Origin: Motacilla alba alba
Lineage: Eukaryota > Chordata > Aves > Passeriformes > Motacillidae
Assembly (NCBI RefSeq): GCF_015832195.1
Contig: NC_052028.1
Coordinates: 11,141,501-11,205,500 of the forward strand
DNA: 64,000 nucleotides
Reading direction: 5' to 3'
The notes under the pieces are model-generated. The model was given only the letters and a program-made list of their open reading frames with translations. It was not told the DNA's origin and did not search any database. This document shows, one piece after another, positions 14,243-25,927 of the stretch. Every line of letters starts with the position of its first letter. Within the stretch, counting starts at the first letter, position 1. A program made the position numbers and the translations under genes.

Positions 14243-14250
14243 TCACGTGA
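14243..14250. promoter_or_regulatory. TCACGTGA E-box palindrome
   Basis: An 8-bp palindrome of the USF/MITF/TFE type (core CACGTG) in intron 2. A second CACGTG core lies at about 350. Both could occur by chance. Confidence 0.25.
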
Positions 14251-14782
14251 GAGTGTTGGCATGTGAAAGACTCTCACTGAGCCCAGCTCAGCTGTCTTCA
14301 TCATCAGGTAGTGATTTATTTCTCAAAGACTGTTTCTTAAGTACATTCTGGTTTGCAGAATGCTTTCTGAACATCTCTCACATTCCTTCCACAACTCCTC
14401 TGCTTGGAGAAAGAGGAAAGCCTTGCAATTTTAGCACTCTGAAAAATGAAGTATATTCTTCTGCATATGAGTTGGATGAACATGATTTACCCAAAAGCCA
14501 TGATTTAAAACAAATAAATCCACTGTTAAAACAGTAACCACAGCCTGTGCTGCCACCTACCCTTGGTTAATCTCTGTGTTTTCTGTTGGCTTTTTCCAAA
14601 GTGTGGGCTCCTTCCTGGGAACAGGAATGCCCTGCAGGTGATGTGACGGCCATGGGCACCAGCCTTGTACCAGCCTTGGGAGTCCCACACTCCACCACGG
14701 GAGAAATGCAAGATGCAGCTGCTTAGGGCAGGTACTGGATGTTAGCTCTGTCTTTTGCATACGGGGAAAGAGAAGAGAAATG

Positions 14783-15006
14783 AGAATCACAGATCCATGG
14801 AATCATTTAGATTGGAAGAGACTTGGAAGATCTTTAAGTTCAACCATTAACACAAGACTGTCAAGTCCACTCTAAACCATGGCCCCAGGTGCCACATGTG
14901 TACCTCCCTGAGCTGCCTGTTCCAAGGTTTGACAGCCCTTTTGGTGAAGAAGTTTTTCCTAACATCTAATCTAAAAATTCAGCAAGTGCTTTCCCCTCTT
15001 CCTTTC
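14783..15006 (-). repeat. CR1 LINE 3'-end fragment
   Basis: GAATCATTTAGATTGGAAGA, CATGGCCCCAGGTGCCACAT, CTGCCTGTTCCAAGG and GAAGAAGTTTTTCCTAACAT form the reverse complement of the 3' end of chicken-repeat-1 elements. The 3' terminus lies at the low-coordinate end, so the element is on the minus strand, co-oriented with ADAMTS2. It is 5'-truncated, as nearly all avian CR1 copies are, and moderately diverged. It carries no reverse-transcriptase coding sequence. Confidence 0.88.
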
Positions 15007-15580
15007 TAAATTCAATCATTTTACTGTATTTGAATTAAAATGTAAATGGTGCATTACTATGCTTAGCTCTTGAAACAGTTTTACTCCCAAGAAAGTAAGC
15101 CTTTCTTTCCTGTTGGACTCGATGTATTATTTTGACTTTCTCCCTTCTATACTCTACAATACTCATTAAATCATGCCAAAAAAGCTCATGCTCAGAAACA
15201 AAACTTGAAAGAGAAATCCCTCCCACGGACCAAATTGTGCAAGAGTAGCCCTGAGTCTGCAGTGCCCATCCTGGGTGCGTGGTGTGAAGGTGGTGGATGG
15301 GTTTACCTGAGGGGGCTGATGCATGTCCAAAGCTCCACTGGACATGCAGGAAGCTGCTGCTGCAGCCCAGCAGCCCCCAGGGCACAAAAGGAGGAGGGGG
15401 GTGAAAGAGGGACTGCCCACAACCTTGGGAAGCAGGCGCAGCAGCAGGCTGAGAGAGCTGCACTCAGGGCTCCTGTAGAAATTTGCTGTATCATTCCCAA
15501 AAGTCAATGCCCCCTGCCATTTCATGGACTGCTTCTTGCCAGGATAGTGAGTGATGGGGTAAAGGAAAAGAGCTGCTGGC

Positions 15581-15612
15581 CAGCCTGCTCATTAGCCAGC
15601 CTGCTCATTAGC
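15581..15612 (+). repeat. 16-bp tandem duplication (2 copies)
   Basis: Two perfect head-to-tail copies of CAGCCTGCTCATTAGC. The absence of differences suggests a recent duplication. Confidence 0.95.
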
Positions 15613-18600
15613 CATGCAGCTTCTTCTCCACACATCCACTTCATTTTTCTTACAGTGACAGTAAATGAGAAAACACATTATAATAAAGGCTTTAAGACTC
15701 AGGGCCTACATCAAGGTGTGGCTCTGTGCTACCCTAAACCTCAGGTAGATTGTCTGATTTCATGTTTTTCAAAAAACAGCTTAAATGTTCACCATATGCC
15801 AGGTATTTCCTTCCAGCTTTCTTGCCTTAAAAAGTATAAAAATCATTCACTTTCATTACAGGGCAATAACAGCAACCTATAGTCCATACACTTAGTGAAG
15901 AGAAATAACTTAAATGCATAAATTAGCTGTATCTAGTTACAGGTAGAAGGAGCTCTTCTTATCCACAGATACCAGTGATGTCCACTGATTTTCTCATTAC
16001 AGGATTGGTAGGCTGCACACTTAATTTCAGTGGAAATAAGATTGTAATTTGTCCCCTGAGGTCCACGAGGCTAGAGGTTAAATGCTGGGAAAAAGCAGTC
16101 TGACCATATAATGAAATTCAAACACAGAGGTGGCAACTATAGGAAAAGTTAAAGGGAATGACAGTAGGAAAGAAGTTAAAGTAGCTGTATTTATAGCTCA
16201 CCACATCAAAAGAAAAGTGGCAACATTGTACTTTGCAGGTGGAAGTCAGAAAGTACCAGGGACACTAGGCAATTCCAACCTCTGAATTCTCCACAGGGAG
16301 CTGCACAAGTGAAGAATTAACAGCGTCTTTATTTTGAAGAGAGGAGTCACAAATGCAGCAATAAAGGGGAAAAATACTACATTTTACATAAGCCAATTGA
16401 AAAGGGATAAAAATTATATAAACTTGATGGGTAACACTGAAAAACTTCAACACACTTGGGATGCCAAGACCAAAAAATAAAGGAAGTTGTACAAATGGGA
16501 CTTCCATTTCATCAAGGCAAAGATTTGGAAAACAAACAGATCAGTAGATGCAGTCCTACAAGGGGCATGAAGCAGGCAGAAAAACAAGTGCATAAATTAG
16601 TGGTGAGGGCAGGTTCTCTCTGTGGCATTAGAGAGGATAAAATGATGCTGAAGTAACCATGGTTAGTAAATGCACCTCCCCGACCTGGGGGGCAGCCAGC
16701 CCACAGAACCCACAGCAATGCACAAAGGCTCACAGAGGCACACACACACAAGGTGTAAAGAGAAACTCATCTGTACTGTAAAATGACACCTTCAAAACAA
16801 CATACTTGGGATGATTTTCACTGGCCTGGGGATTTTTGGGACTCCAAGAAAGAGAACTGGCATCTCTGTCTTTTCCTTGAGGGAAACACTTTAAAACTCT
16901 GTCTTTAAACAAAAAACAGTTACTTAGAAGAAAAAGCAGAAACATTAATGCTGAGATTCACACTTACAACTCCAAGAACTCCAGATCTGAAGAAAGTACC
17001 AGACGTTTTGAGACCTGGGAATAACTGAGAAGATCTATAACAGAAGCTGTGATTTAGATATGAGGAAGCAACGTGCTCTTCTGCACTTGAAGAGGACACT
17101 CTTCTTTTCAATGTTACAGTTTAATAGAGCAGTGCTGAAAATAGCGTGTGAAATGTGGGCCTTTCATTTGCAGACTATTAAAGCTGGGAACCCGCTGTGT
17201 CAAGACTCTGCAAACAAAGATGAATTTAAAACACACTCAGATAAAGGGGCTAAAGGAACCATGATGTGTTAGAGAACTTACTGAAACTTTGGAAGAAAGA
17301 AAGCAATAAAGGGACAAGGTGATCGGAAAAGGAGGGTGTGCACATCAGAGCAAGGTTGTGCAACCCCCTGCAAGACACTCAGGACCTGCTCCCTGGTTCT
17401 GTTTTAATCAGACCCAGTATGAGAAATGTCCTAGTGTGCCATTAAGTAATGGCATGACCTGCTTACAAAGCAACAGTCACCATAAATAAAAAGTACTCAG
17501 AAGTAGGTCGAATAAAACACTAGTGTGATCTCTGGAGAAAAGGTCCTGCTCCATACAACAGCTGGAATTCTGGTTGATCTAAAAAAAATACTTTTTCCTT
17601 CTGTAGCAAAAAGTAAACATGGAACTAACCTGAAATGTGGCAAAGCCTTGCCATTTGCAGGAGTCTTGAATTCTCAGGGAACAGCCTCCCCACTCCACGA
17701 GGAAGCAGCGAGCTGGCAGGTAAGTGAGCTAATAGCACTTTTGGAGGGACACACCTCTGGAAGCTAAGAGGGACAGACTTCTCAAAATAGATGTTCTGCT
17801 TACCCCAGAAATTAATTATGACCTTATCAAAATTAGTTCCTATATTTGGGTCTTTCAAGATGGGAAGCAGGATACACTATAGGCCCCTTTCCTTGGATAT
17901 ATAGAGTTTAATATTCCGGTTGGAAAATTAGTTTCTGTATGGTCAAAGGGCATAGTACAGCTGAGACACTCCTACAATGAGGACAGTGCAACACAAGGTC
18001 AAATAGGACATAAATACTTATATTTTATCCAAAGGCCTACAACATACCACAAAGATACCAGTTCTGACTGCCTGAGGATACTCTGTCCAGATGGTGTCCA
18101 CCTGTATGATGTAGGAAATTACTTGCTCTGCTCTCAGATGAAATAGGTGAGATGATCCATGCACAGAAGATGCAAAGAAAAAAAAAATAGTATTTACTGA
18201 TGACAGAGTCTCTTTTAAGGACAGCAGAGGATAATTTACTCCAGGCAGAGGCTGAATCATAGTGTTTACACTCTTCCTCTTTCACACTGTAACTTTTAAA
18301 GGGAAAGCCTGTGAAATTTACACAGCAGAAGGGTCTGTCCAACTAGGCTCATGTTGGCCAGGGAAATGAACAGCAGAAACCCAGAGAATGGGTTACAAAG
18401 CAAAGTCTCTATCCTGTGAAAACATGGACATGCTGGAGTGTTAGGCATCAAAAGAACTCCATGCTTTGCCAGGCAACACAGGTCCTTTAAATGATGTGTA
18501 GATGGGGATGTGCAGTCAGGCTCTGACTGTGCTAGAATTCACACACATGCTTGGCTTAGCCCTGTGGAAACCCCAGCTGAATTCAAAATGCCCTTGAAAA

Positions 18601-18783
18601 AGGGTTAATGGTGATCCCACTGATCATCAGCACAGGAAGGGCTGTTGTTTCCTTAATGAGAATGGCTTTTACATTTTGTTCTATACTGTGTCACAGAACT
18701 TATTTGCACTTCTTCTGCCACTGTATTACAGTTCTACTTATCAAACAGCCCACGGTGAATTTTGCCATTACATTAAAAAATGG

Positions 18784-18818
18784 AGAAAGAAAGAAAAAAA
18801 AAACAAAAAACAAAAAAC
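18784..18818 (+). repeat. A-rich tract with A6C units
   Basis: GAAAGAAAG followed by a run of A and CAAAAAA units. This is low-complexity sequence in intron 2 with no adjacent retroposon recognised. Confidence 0.9.
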
Positions 18819-21800
18819 ATGCAGATGGTGACTTTGGTTTGATTTTAGTTTAATTTAATGAGAAAATGCTCCCAAATGAAAAGATCATATGAGCCCAAAT
18901 ATCTCCTTAAAATGGATGCAATGCCATCATATTGTAAATGCTAAGAATTCAGCATGCAGAAAAGGAATTACTGGAATTATTTGTAGCATGCATCTGTTTT
19001 AACTGTCAGGCACTAGACCTGACCAGACTTTGAAGATAATATTGTGCTACCTTGAGCTCTGCTTTTTTACTGCATCACAAACCAGTGTAATCCAAAAACC
19101 AGATCAAAAAGAAACACGACTAAATTATAAATCCATATGAAAGCAGGAGATGGATGTCTAAAAGGAAAAATGATACAGTTACATAAGCATGTCTGCCTCC
19201 TCCTGGTATATTCATTGTGAGCAGCTCCTTCACCCTCTTATCCAGGTAAATTACACATTCCACCTAAGGTGAGTTAGATTCACCTTCAACTCTGTTGTCA
19301 GTTCCAAGAAAACACCTCTGTCAGGACAGTACATAAACAGGCATAATAACAATATAACCTTAAAATTCACTCACTTCAAAGAGCTCAAACTCATGCTCAA
19401 AGTGAAGGAGAACTATACTAAACAAGGCTAGACTTCAGAAGTTGTCTAAATGCCTTTAGTAATGCAGAGAAGATGGAAGGAGGAAGGGGAGAAAGGTGGG
19501 CATTTCACATGGGTAGCTGGAACTGCTCTCAGGAAACACCATTGACTGGATCTGAACATGAAATTCTACATTTACACTTTAGAAATTAGATTATATAAAT
19601 ACGACCCTGTAAAAGAAAAACTGAGGAAAAAAAGTTTAGTTCTCTGATTTAAAACAGGAAAGAAAATACTCATAATATAAATAATACCTAACAACATCTT
19701 GGGACAACTGACAGATGTGCACTTGTATTGACAGCAGCCAAAGCACCAGCCAGCTCCTGAGGATCCATGACTGGTCAGGAAAGGGAAATGCATCACCACA
19801 AACCCACCCAGGTGAGCCCAGGGCTACAGATACTGCAGCATTGGGCATGAGTCGAAAAAGCACTGCTGGTGTCCCAAGCATTTCTAGAAGAAACAGAGCC
19901 TGGGCAAGCAGCCAGCCAGCCAGCAAGCTGCTCAAAAACAGTTTGGGAGGGTTAGCAAGAGCACAGGAAAGGCTGAAACATTGTAGAGCAAACCCTGCCT
20001 GGTTCATCACGAGAAGAAAGAAGTCCACTGCACTTGTAAGGTGTCACTCTTGGTACCCCCAGCCATGTAATGCTCACAGGTCATTTAGAAAACAACCAAC
20101 CAGAGATGGCTTGAAAAGCTCAGTTTCTATAGATCTTCTTCTAATAACTTTTCAATTTAGTGACAATACTGTGAAATTTGGCAGGTGATCTTTTAGCTTT
20201 AAAAAAGAAAGATGATTATACTAATGGAGCCAAACTAGGACACCATGATGTGTTACTGAAACTGATATTCCTTCCTTTGCTTCTGTGGGTGCATTCAGAT
20301 CACATTGATTGCTCATCATGGAGTAGTGATCCTTTGTCTTAGTCCTGTCAGTACATCTGACTCTGTACTGCAGCCTAAGTTAATCATGTGTCCATTATGC
20401 ACTTCAGATGTGCTGTTGATATTGTATTTTTCCTGTCTAAGTACACATTCTAGTTCACAAACTACAAATGTCATGAGGAGACTGGGAGGGACTTTATGTC
20501 TGAATTTCCACAACCAAATAGTGCCATCCTGTCAGCGTGAATAAGACATTTTTGGCACATCTGCCTCAAGAACTGCAGAAGTATTTATCAAAAATCTAGA
20601 TATTTAAAGAGTTCTTCTACAATGACAGGTTCATCTGCTGAGGTGAAGAAAGACAGTTCCCATAGTTATGCAATAATCTGGAAGGATTAATATAATCCTA
20701 GCGTTTTGTTGTTTTATAGCATTTTTTACAGCCTTCAACCACTCTCCTTCACAACCCTTGGAGAGGACAGCCAGCTCCCTCATCCTCCAACTGCATCCAC
20801 AAGCAAGAATCTGGCCAAGGACCAAGAACATCCTCAAAGCACAACACCTTCCACCACAGCCTGCAGGCCGTGGAGAGCTGACCATGCTTGTTCTGCCCAC
20901 TCAGGGGAGAAATAGTTTGAATGCTGTCAGGCCAACCAAGATGATAACAAGTTGTCCCAAGTGTTTTTATCTTAAGTGGGAAAGCTTTCACAGTACTTCT
21001 TTTTCAATATGGTAAAAATCGCATTCATAATTCAGAAAGCTATTAAAAATCTATTGATTAGCTTTAACTTTGATTCTCCATCCACAATTTTTAACGACCT
21101 GCTCCAGCTCTGACAACACACCTAGATTGCATACTTCAGAAATTCTCTTCATCTGCCTCAGATTTGATTTCTAGGCCAATAAATTTTCTGATACAGGAAA
21201 CCGTGAGTACCCAAACTAATGCATATCTCTTCAGTCAGGGCAGCAGATCTTCATCATTTATAGTGCAGTTCAAAAGTCCCTTCACAGATCTACTATTTTC
21301 GTGTAAATTCCTTCCAACAACTTCTCATTTGGCAATACCAATTCCACCAGCCAGACTCTTCTAAGACAATAACTGGAAAATAAGACGTAGTTGGTAGTGC
21401 AGTGCAAACCAAAAGAGCTGTTCAAGGAGATAACATCAGAACTTGGCAAGGTGGCAGATGCATTTGCTGACTTAAACCAGATTCAGTCAACAAAAGTTTG
21501 CAATGAAAAAATCAATCAAGTCCAGTATTTTTTCCACCCTGATGGCTGATGCAAAAGACAGAAGACCATGAGAAGATGTCAAACCACCTTCAAAAGCAAG
21601 CATTTCAAAAATAAATATGAGGAATTAAATTAATCAAGGTTATAATGTTAAATTCTAACACTTGTCAGTTGACAACTCAGTTGTAAGAGAGATCCAACAT
21701 CCCTACTCTGGAATAAACTAGAAAATGTGGTGGAAATACTTGGGCCCACTAAAGAAAACTAGGTGTGAAGGAAAAAACAGACATAGGAAAACAGTTGAGA

Positions 21801-24191
21801 ACAGCTTTCTCCATGTCTTTATTCACATCCAGACATCAATAAACCCAAGAAAAGCATACAGCCCAGTGGTGTCTAAGTATGTCTTGCTGGCAACACATTG
21901 CTCCAAGGACTCTTTAATACTCCTTGCAAAAAACACAAAATAAAGGAAGAGACAATTACAAGCAGTATTAACTTCTGTGGTTACTTGCTTATTATTTCTG
22001 TCCACAGAGCAGTGGCTTTTGAAGAAACATTGGTATAATTCCTTTGAGTTTGTGTAATTCTATTGATAATCTGTTTTATACACTCACCCCACAAGAAAGA
22101 AAGAAACTGAGATGGAGGGAAAGGGTAGAGATGGAACATGGTACCCAAGGGACTGGAGTTCAATTTGTTGTTCCAAAACAGATTTACTGCACAATCTCAG
22201 GGAAATCTTTACAGCCTAAAGGTATTGAGGCAATGCTTCCTGCAGGAAGGCTTCAGTGACCTGGGCAAAAAAAAATACACCTCTGCACTGGAACATCTAC
22301 CACGTAGATACACCCAGGAGGAAGCAGTAATCCATTTCCAAATGTATTAGCATAACCACAGAAGTCGTAACTCCATGTGAAAATCATTCAGATTAGAATG
22401 TGGCACCTCCCAGCCCAGACCAACTCTCCAACTTCTTCTAGTGGAAACAAGAACACTGGAAAAGGCAGGCACATGGGTTGGGCATACAGGTTGAAAACAA
22501 CAATTCCTTTGGCAGCTTTCTGGATTCCAGTCTTTTATGAGTGCATTTATTATTGCATTGAGGCCTGGTTTCACACCTTTGCATTTGAGATGTAACAAAT
22601 ATGAAAAGAGTGGTAATTTACAAAGCCTTTTCATTTATATTTTCACTTCATTTTATAAACCATTCTCATTCTTTGTCATTTTCACATGCAATGTGAGGCC
22701 TTGGACCTTTAGAGTCTCATCCAAAGTTTGGCTTTGTTCTGTTCTGTTTTATCTTAACCCTTTTGTCTAAATATAAGAAGCCCATATTCAGGCAAACACT
22801 GGAAGGAAGCAGGAACAAGCTCCCCCCAGCCCTTACAATAAACACCTGTGCTGAGGGGAACACCCAGCAAGGAGTAGCCATCAACAGGATCTTCCTCCAC
22901 CTTTCAGCACAAATGAACAAGAGCTTTGGCTCTGCCCCAGTTTTAAAAGTAAAGAGCAAGTAAATCTTGAGCAAGTAAATTTGCCTTACACAAAATGATC
23001 TGTGCTAGACAGAGGGAGAGCACAGAACTTTTGCTTCCCCCCCGAGGCAGAACTGCAGGCTCACACTCTGCTCTCTGAATGGCTCTTCTTGCACAGTCCT
23101 GGTGCTTCTCCTACCCTCAGCCAGCTGTCCACATCAAACAACTGCAACATTAAAACCTGCTTCTCAAAACAGGAATGCACATGGCTAGGAGAAACCACAG
23201 GAAAGGAAAGACTAAGGGGAAAAGTATTTGATTCCCTTCCATTCTCAGATAGCCAACATACTATCTCCATACATGTCATCTTCTTGGCACAGCAAATGAA
23301 CAACTTCCTATGACTAAATAAATAGAAATACAACTGACTCCTACTGGCTCTTTATGCAGAGGCAGAATGCATTACAATTAAGCAATCTCAAAATTCCAAA
23401 CTCTAAAGGCTATAGCAAGGAAATACAGGCTGGATAAACTGGTCATTATAAAAGAAAATATAGCCCCTTTCTCACTAAACAAATTGCTGTGCAGTAATTA
23501 CTGTTCAAATGACAGTGTGACAGTTTAGGATGTCAGGGACAAACAGTGATAATCTGAGTGCTGAACATGCACTCCAGAACAGAAAGCTGCAGCCAGTTTT
23601 AAAGCACACAGCTTTGACAAATGTATCACAGGGGGCTGTTTTGCTCATAAAACTCAAAGTCTTCTGCAACTTTTCATCAATCACTTGATTAGGCAATGAA
23701 ACTCACCAAGTGAAATATCCAAGAAAACAGACTCTGAATAAATTTAAATTTTCCAGGACAAAACCATATTTTACCTATCAAATTTGTTTCCAGGGTAGTC
23801 CAGCCCATCATTTGGGATTAACTCTTTCTAACATTTACTCTTGTAGGCTGTAAGTGAGAAGTGGAAGAGGATGCTGAGAACTTGCCACTTAACTTTCTGG
23901 TTTAGAGCATCAGACCCCTCAAGTAACTTTACCACAAATCAACATAAATGCTGGTTTCAGCTGCTCTGTTCCAGAGTAGCTACCTCAGAGCATGTGCTCA
24001 AACTTCTAGTGCCACTGTCTGTAAAGCAGCGCTTGGTGCAGCACAGCTATTCCCACACAAGGGAACATTAGTTAATTTGCATTCACAGTTACCATATGAG
24101 GTGTGAGTTTCTGGCAGTCCACACATTTTATATTTAAAGACTGTAGGAAATTAATATCATTATCTTTGATATAATAACAAAAGTAACTTAC

Positions 24192-24553
24192 CAGTCCATC
24201 GCAATTGCTGATAGCAACTGAAGCATTTGGCAGATCAGTGATATCCCCAACATAGAGGCAATTCCCATAGAGAGGTTCAATACGAGTCTCCTCAGAGTCC
24301 TCCTGCCACTCAACTGTTGCTCCAGGGGCCACGAGCCTGGAGTTTGGCCGCAACCTGAAGTGAAACTCTCTTCCAAAAACAGTGACATTGTAAAATATCT
24401 GCTCATTTGCTGCTTCACGTTGCAAGTCCTCCACAGCTCTCCTGAAGCGTGCTTTTGGCGGTCCAGACACCAAGTGGGATAGGAACCTGCCCTCTGAATC
24501 GGTGCTTGTGGGGATGACGAGGCTGTACTCCTCTATATTCCTCAGGATTGAAT
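24192..24553 (-). CDS. ADAMTS2: ADAMTS2 exon 2 (N-terminal part of propeptide)
   Basis: Encodes residues 30-150 (362 bp), the start of the M12B-type propeptide that keeps the procollagen N-proteinase latent and helps it fold. The acceptor is a long pyrimidine tract ending CTGTAAAG before 24553, and the donor is CTG|GTAAGT at 24192/24191 (phase 0). Family signatures visible are IEEYSLVIPTSTDSEGR (36-52), FYNVTVFGREFHFRLRP (83-99), LVAPGATVEW (103-112), NCLYVGD (127-133) and VAISNCDGL (142-150). These fit ADAMTS2 better than ADAMTS3 or ADAMTS14, notably VAPGAT-EWQ, TR-EPL and CLYVGD. There are two N-glycosylation sequons (N85, N139) and two cysteines (C128, C147). A basic RFRR run at 65-68 fits a furin-type site. 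The metalloprotease, disintegrin and thrombospondin regions lie beyond the window. The frame stays open 39 codons into intron 2 before a stop at 24072. Confidence 0.95.
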
Positions 24554-25511
24554 CTTTACAGGGAGAAAGCAAGAGAGGACAGAGATACTAGAACTAAACA
24601 TATCCTGATGCCGCGGGATTTTTATTCCATTATTCATTAGCACAGCAGACACTTACATAAGACAGATGGACACCGCACTCTTTGCAGGCACTTGATTCAC
24701 CTGCATGAAGTGTGCAGAGTTCACTCAAACTTGCCTTTTCTTCCCCAAAATACCAGAGGGCAGCGTGAGCTTCCCCACCCTGCCAGGACCCCGCACTGCT
24801 GCCCCTGCAGCGAGGTCCCGCTCCCCTCTGCCCACCCAACCCGGACCCCGCACCCCTGCACACCCATTTAGTGACCGAGTGGCCTCGGGGACTTTGGGGG
24901 TTTCCCGGGTGGCCAGCGCTGAAGACAGGGCGTTGATTCACTTCGGGACTGCTCGCAGGGGCAGCGGTAGGGGCTGGGTTTGCAGGTGGTAAGCCTGCAA
25001 GGCAAAGGCACGTCCTTCAAACTACCCCCGGTGCGGCGGGGTTTGAGTCGAGCGGTGATGGGGACGCCGCGGGCAGCAGCCATCGGGAGCGGTCTCAGTG
25101 GGGAGCCCGGGAGTTTCGGACGGAGGCGACGGCCCGGGCAAGAGCAGGAGGCAGACGAGCTGCCGTGTGTTCCAGCCCGCACGGGGAGCCCCAGGCACCG
25201 CTCCCTGCCCGCCGGGTCTCGCCCGCTCCGCGGGGCAGGCAGCGGGCGGCGCGGGGCTGCGGGCAGCGCTGTCACTGCCGGGCGCTCCCGGGTCCCTTCC
25301 CCACCGGCGGCGCGGCTGCCCGGTCCCCGTCCCCGCCTACCGCTTGCAGGAAACAACTGGAAACCCGGCAAAAGTAGCCGCAGAAGAAGTTCAAGGGGAG
25401 CCGAAAGCCGCGGGGCGGCGAGCCGCTACTTGGGACGGGCGGGCTGCGGGCACCGACCGGCGGCGGCAGGGCAGGGCGAGCAGCCCCGAAGGCGTCCCGG
25501 CGGAGACCTAC
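24554..25511 (-). other. ADAMTS2: ADAMTS2 intron 1
   Basis: A phase 1 intron of 958 bp bounded by GTAGGT at the exon 1 donor and a pyrimidine-rich tract ending TAAAG at the exon 2 acceptor. Its first two thirds, next to exon 1, is GC- and CpG-rich and belongs to the promoter island. The last 200 bp before exon 2 is AT-richer. A 167-codon open frame on the minus strand (24868-25371) is compositional and shows no recognisable domain. Confidence 0.9.
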
Positions 25512-25599
25512 CTCTGTCCCCGGGGCGCCGCAGGGCGCCGGCGGGCAGGGCGAGCGCGCAGCAGAGCAGGAGGCAGGCGATGCCCGCGGGAGGGTCCAT
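25512..25599 (-). CDS. ADAMTS2: ADAMTS2 exon 1 (start codon and signal peptide)
   Basis: First coding exon of the secreted zinc metalloproteinase that removes the N-propeptide of fibrillar procollagens in the secretory pathway and extracellular matrix. Read on the minus strand, the ATG at 25599 opens MDPPAG, which matches the start of mammalian ADAMTS2 as I know it. A hydrophobic leucine/cysteine-rich core follows (residues 7-19) and then PAGA at 19-22, a plausible signal-peptidase site before LRRPGDR. The start context is strong, with G at -3 and G at +4. The exon has 29 codons plus one base and ends at a consensus donor (GAG|GTAGGT, intron from 25511), so the intron is phase 1. It joins exon 2 in frame. 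The leader is much shorter than the long Leu/Pro-rich leader I recall for human. The exon lies in a CpG island. The identity rests on this start plus the stronger match in exon 2. Confidence 0.9.
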
Positions 25600-25695
25600 C
25601 GCGGCGGTCCCGGCCCGACGCGGGGGCCGGCGCCCGGGCTGCCCGCAGCCGGGGCGGGCCAGGCGGCAGCCCCGCTCCGCGCTGCTCCGCGCCGC

Positions 25696-25728
25696 TCAGC
25701 GCTGCCCCGCGCCCCGCCGCCCGCGCAT
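25696..25728 (-). other. Possible upstream ORF (10 codons) in ADAMTS2 leader
   Basis: The only ATG on the gene strand between 25600 and 25728. It encodes MRGRRGAGQR followed by TGA and ends 96 bases before the main ATG. The context is weak (C at -3, C at +4), so leaky scanning would be expected. It matters only if the transcription start is upstream of 25728, which is unknown. Confidence 0.35.
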
Positions 25729-25850
25729 TCGCCCAGCCGCAGCCGCAGCGGCAGTGGCGGCCGCGCTCCCGGCTCGCAGCGAAGCAGAGACACCAGGAGG
25801 CGGCGGGGGTATAGTACTGGAAGCACAGGGCGTGCGGAGTGAAGTCAGGC

Positions 25851-25860
25851 TGATTGACAG
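25851..25860 (+). promoter_or_regulatory. PBX/PREP (TALE) composite site
   Basis: TGATTGACAG is an exact match to the well-known PBX-PREP/MEIS heterodimer consensus. It lies about 252 bp upstream of the ADAMTS2 start codon, inside the CpG island and within likely promoter distance. Binding is inferred, not shown. Confidence 0.5.
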
Positions 25861-25927
25861 AGGCGCTGCCACACGGCGCAGCCCGGCCGCGGGGAGCGGG
25901 GACGGGCCGCGGGCAGCGGGGACGGGA

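Larger units (their letters stand above)
6101..14782 (-). other. ADAMTS2: ADAMTS2 intron 2, middle part
   Basis: Noncoding intron. No exon-like ORF is recognised. It holds one ancient repeat fragment (9455-9530), a near-palindrome AAAGGTTAAACCTTT at about 7433-7447, an exact cAMP-response palindrome at 11644-11651 and a TCACGTGA E-box at 14243-14250. Mildly GC-richer stretches at about 9750-10070 and 10620-11300 contain overlapping short ORFs without domain content. Confidence 0.8.
15007..24191 (-). other. ADAMTS2: ADAMTS2 intron 2, proximal part
   Basis: Noncoding intron from the donor GTAAGT at 24191 down to the CR1 fragment. I see no exon. It holds a 16-bp tandem duplication (15581-15612) and an A-rich A6C tract (18784-18818). 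The longest open frame (15205-15882, plus strand, 225 codons) has no recognisable domain. Confidence 0.8.

Noticed and set aside
15205..15882. 225-codon plus-strand frame in intron 2
   Set aside because: No recognisable domain, overlapped by antisense frames, spans a tandem duplication, antisense to the host gene.
24188..24418. 76-codon minus-strand frame inside exon 2
   Set aside because: Alternative frame of the real ADAMTS2 exon, no independent support.
24868..25371. 167-codon minus-strand frame in intron 1
   Set aside because: Lies between good splice sites, compositional, no family match.
25272..25826. 184-codon minus-strand frame overlapping the ADAMTS2 start
   Set aside because: It begins at GTG, not ATG, is out of frame with the gene, and its composition is dictated by the CpG island.
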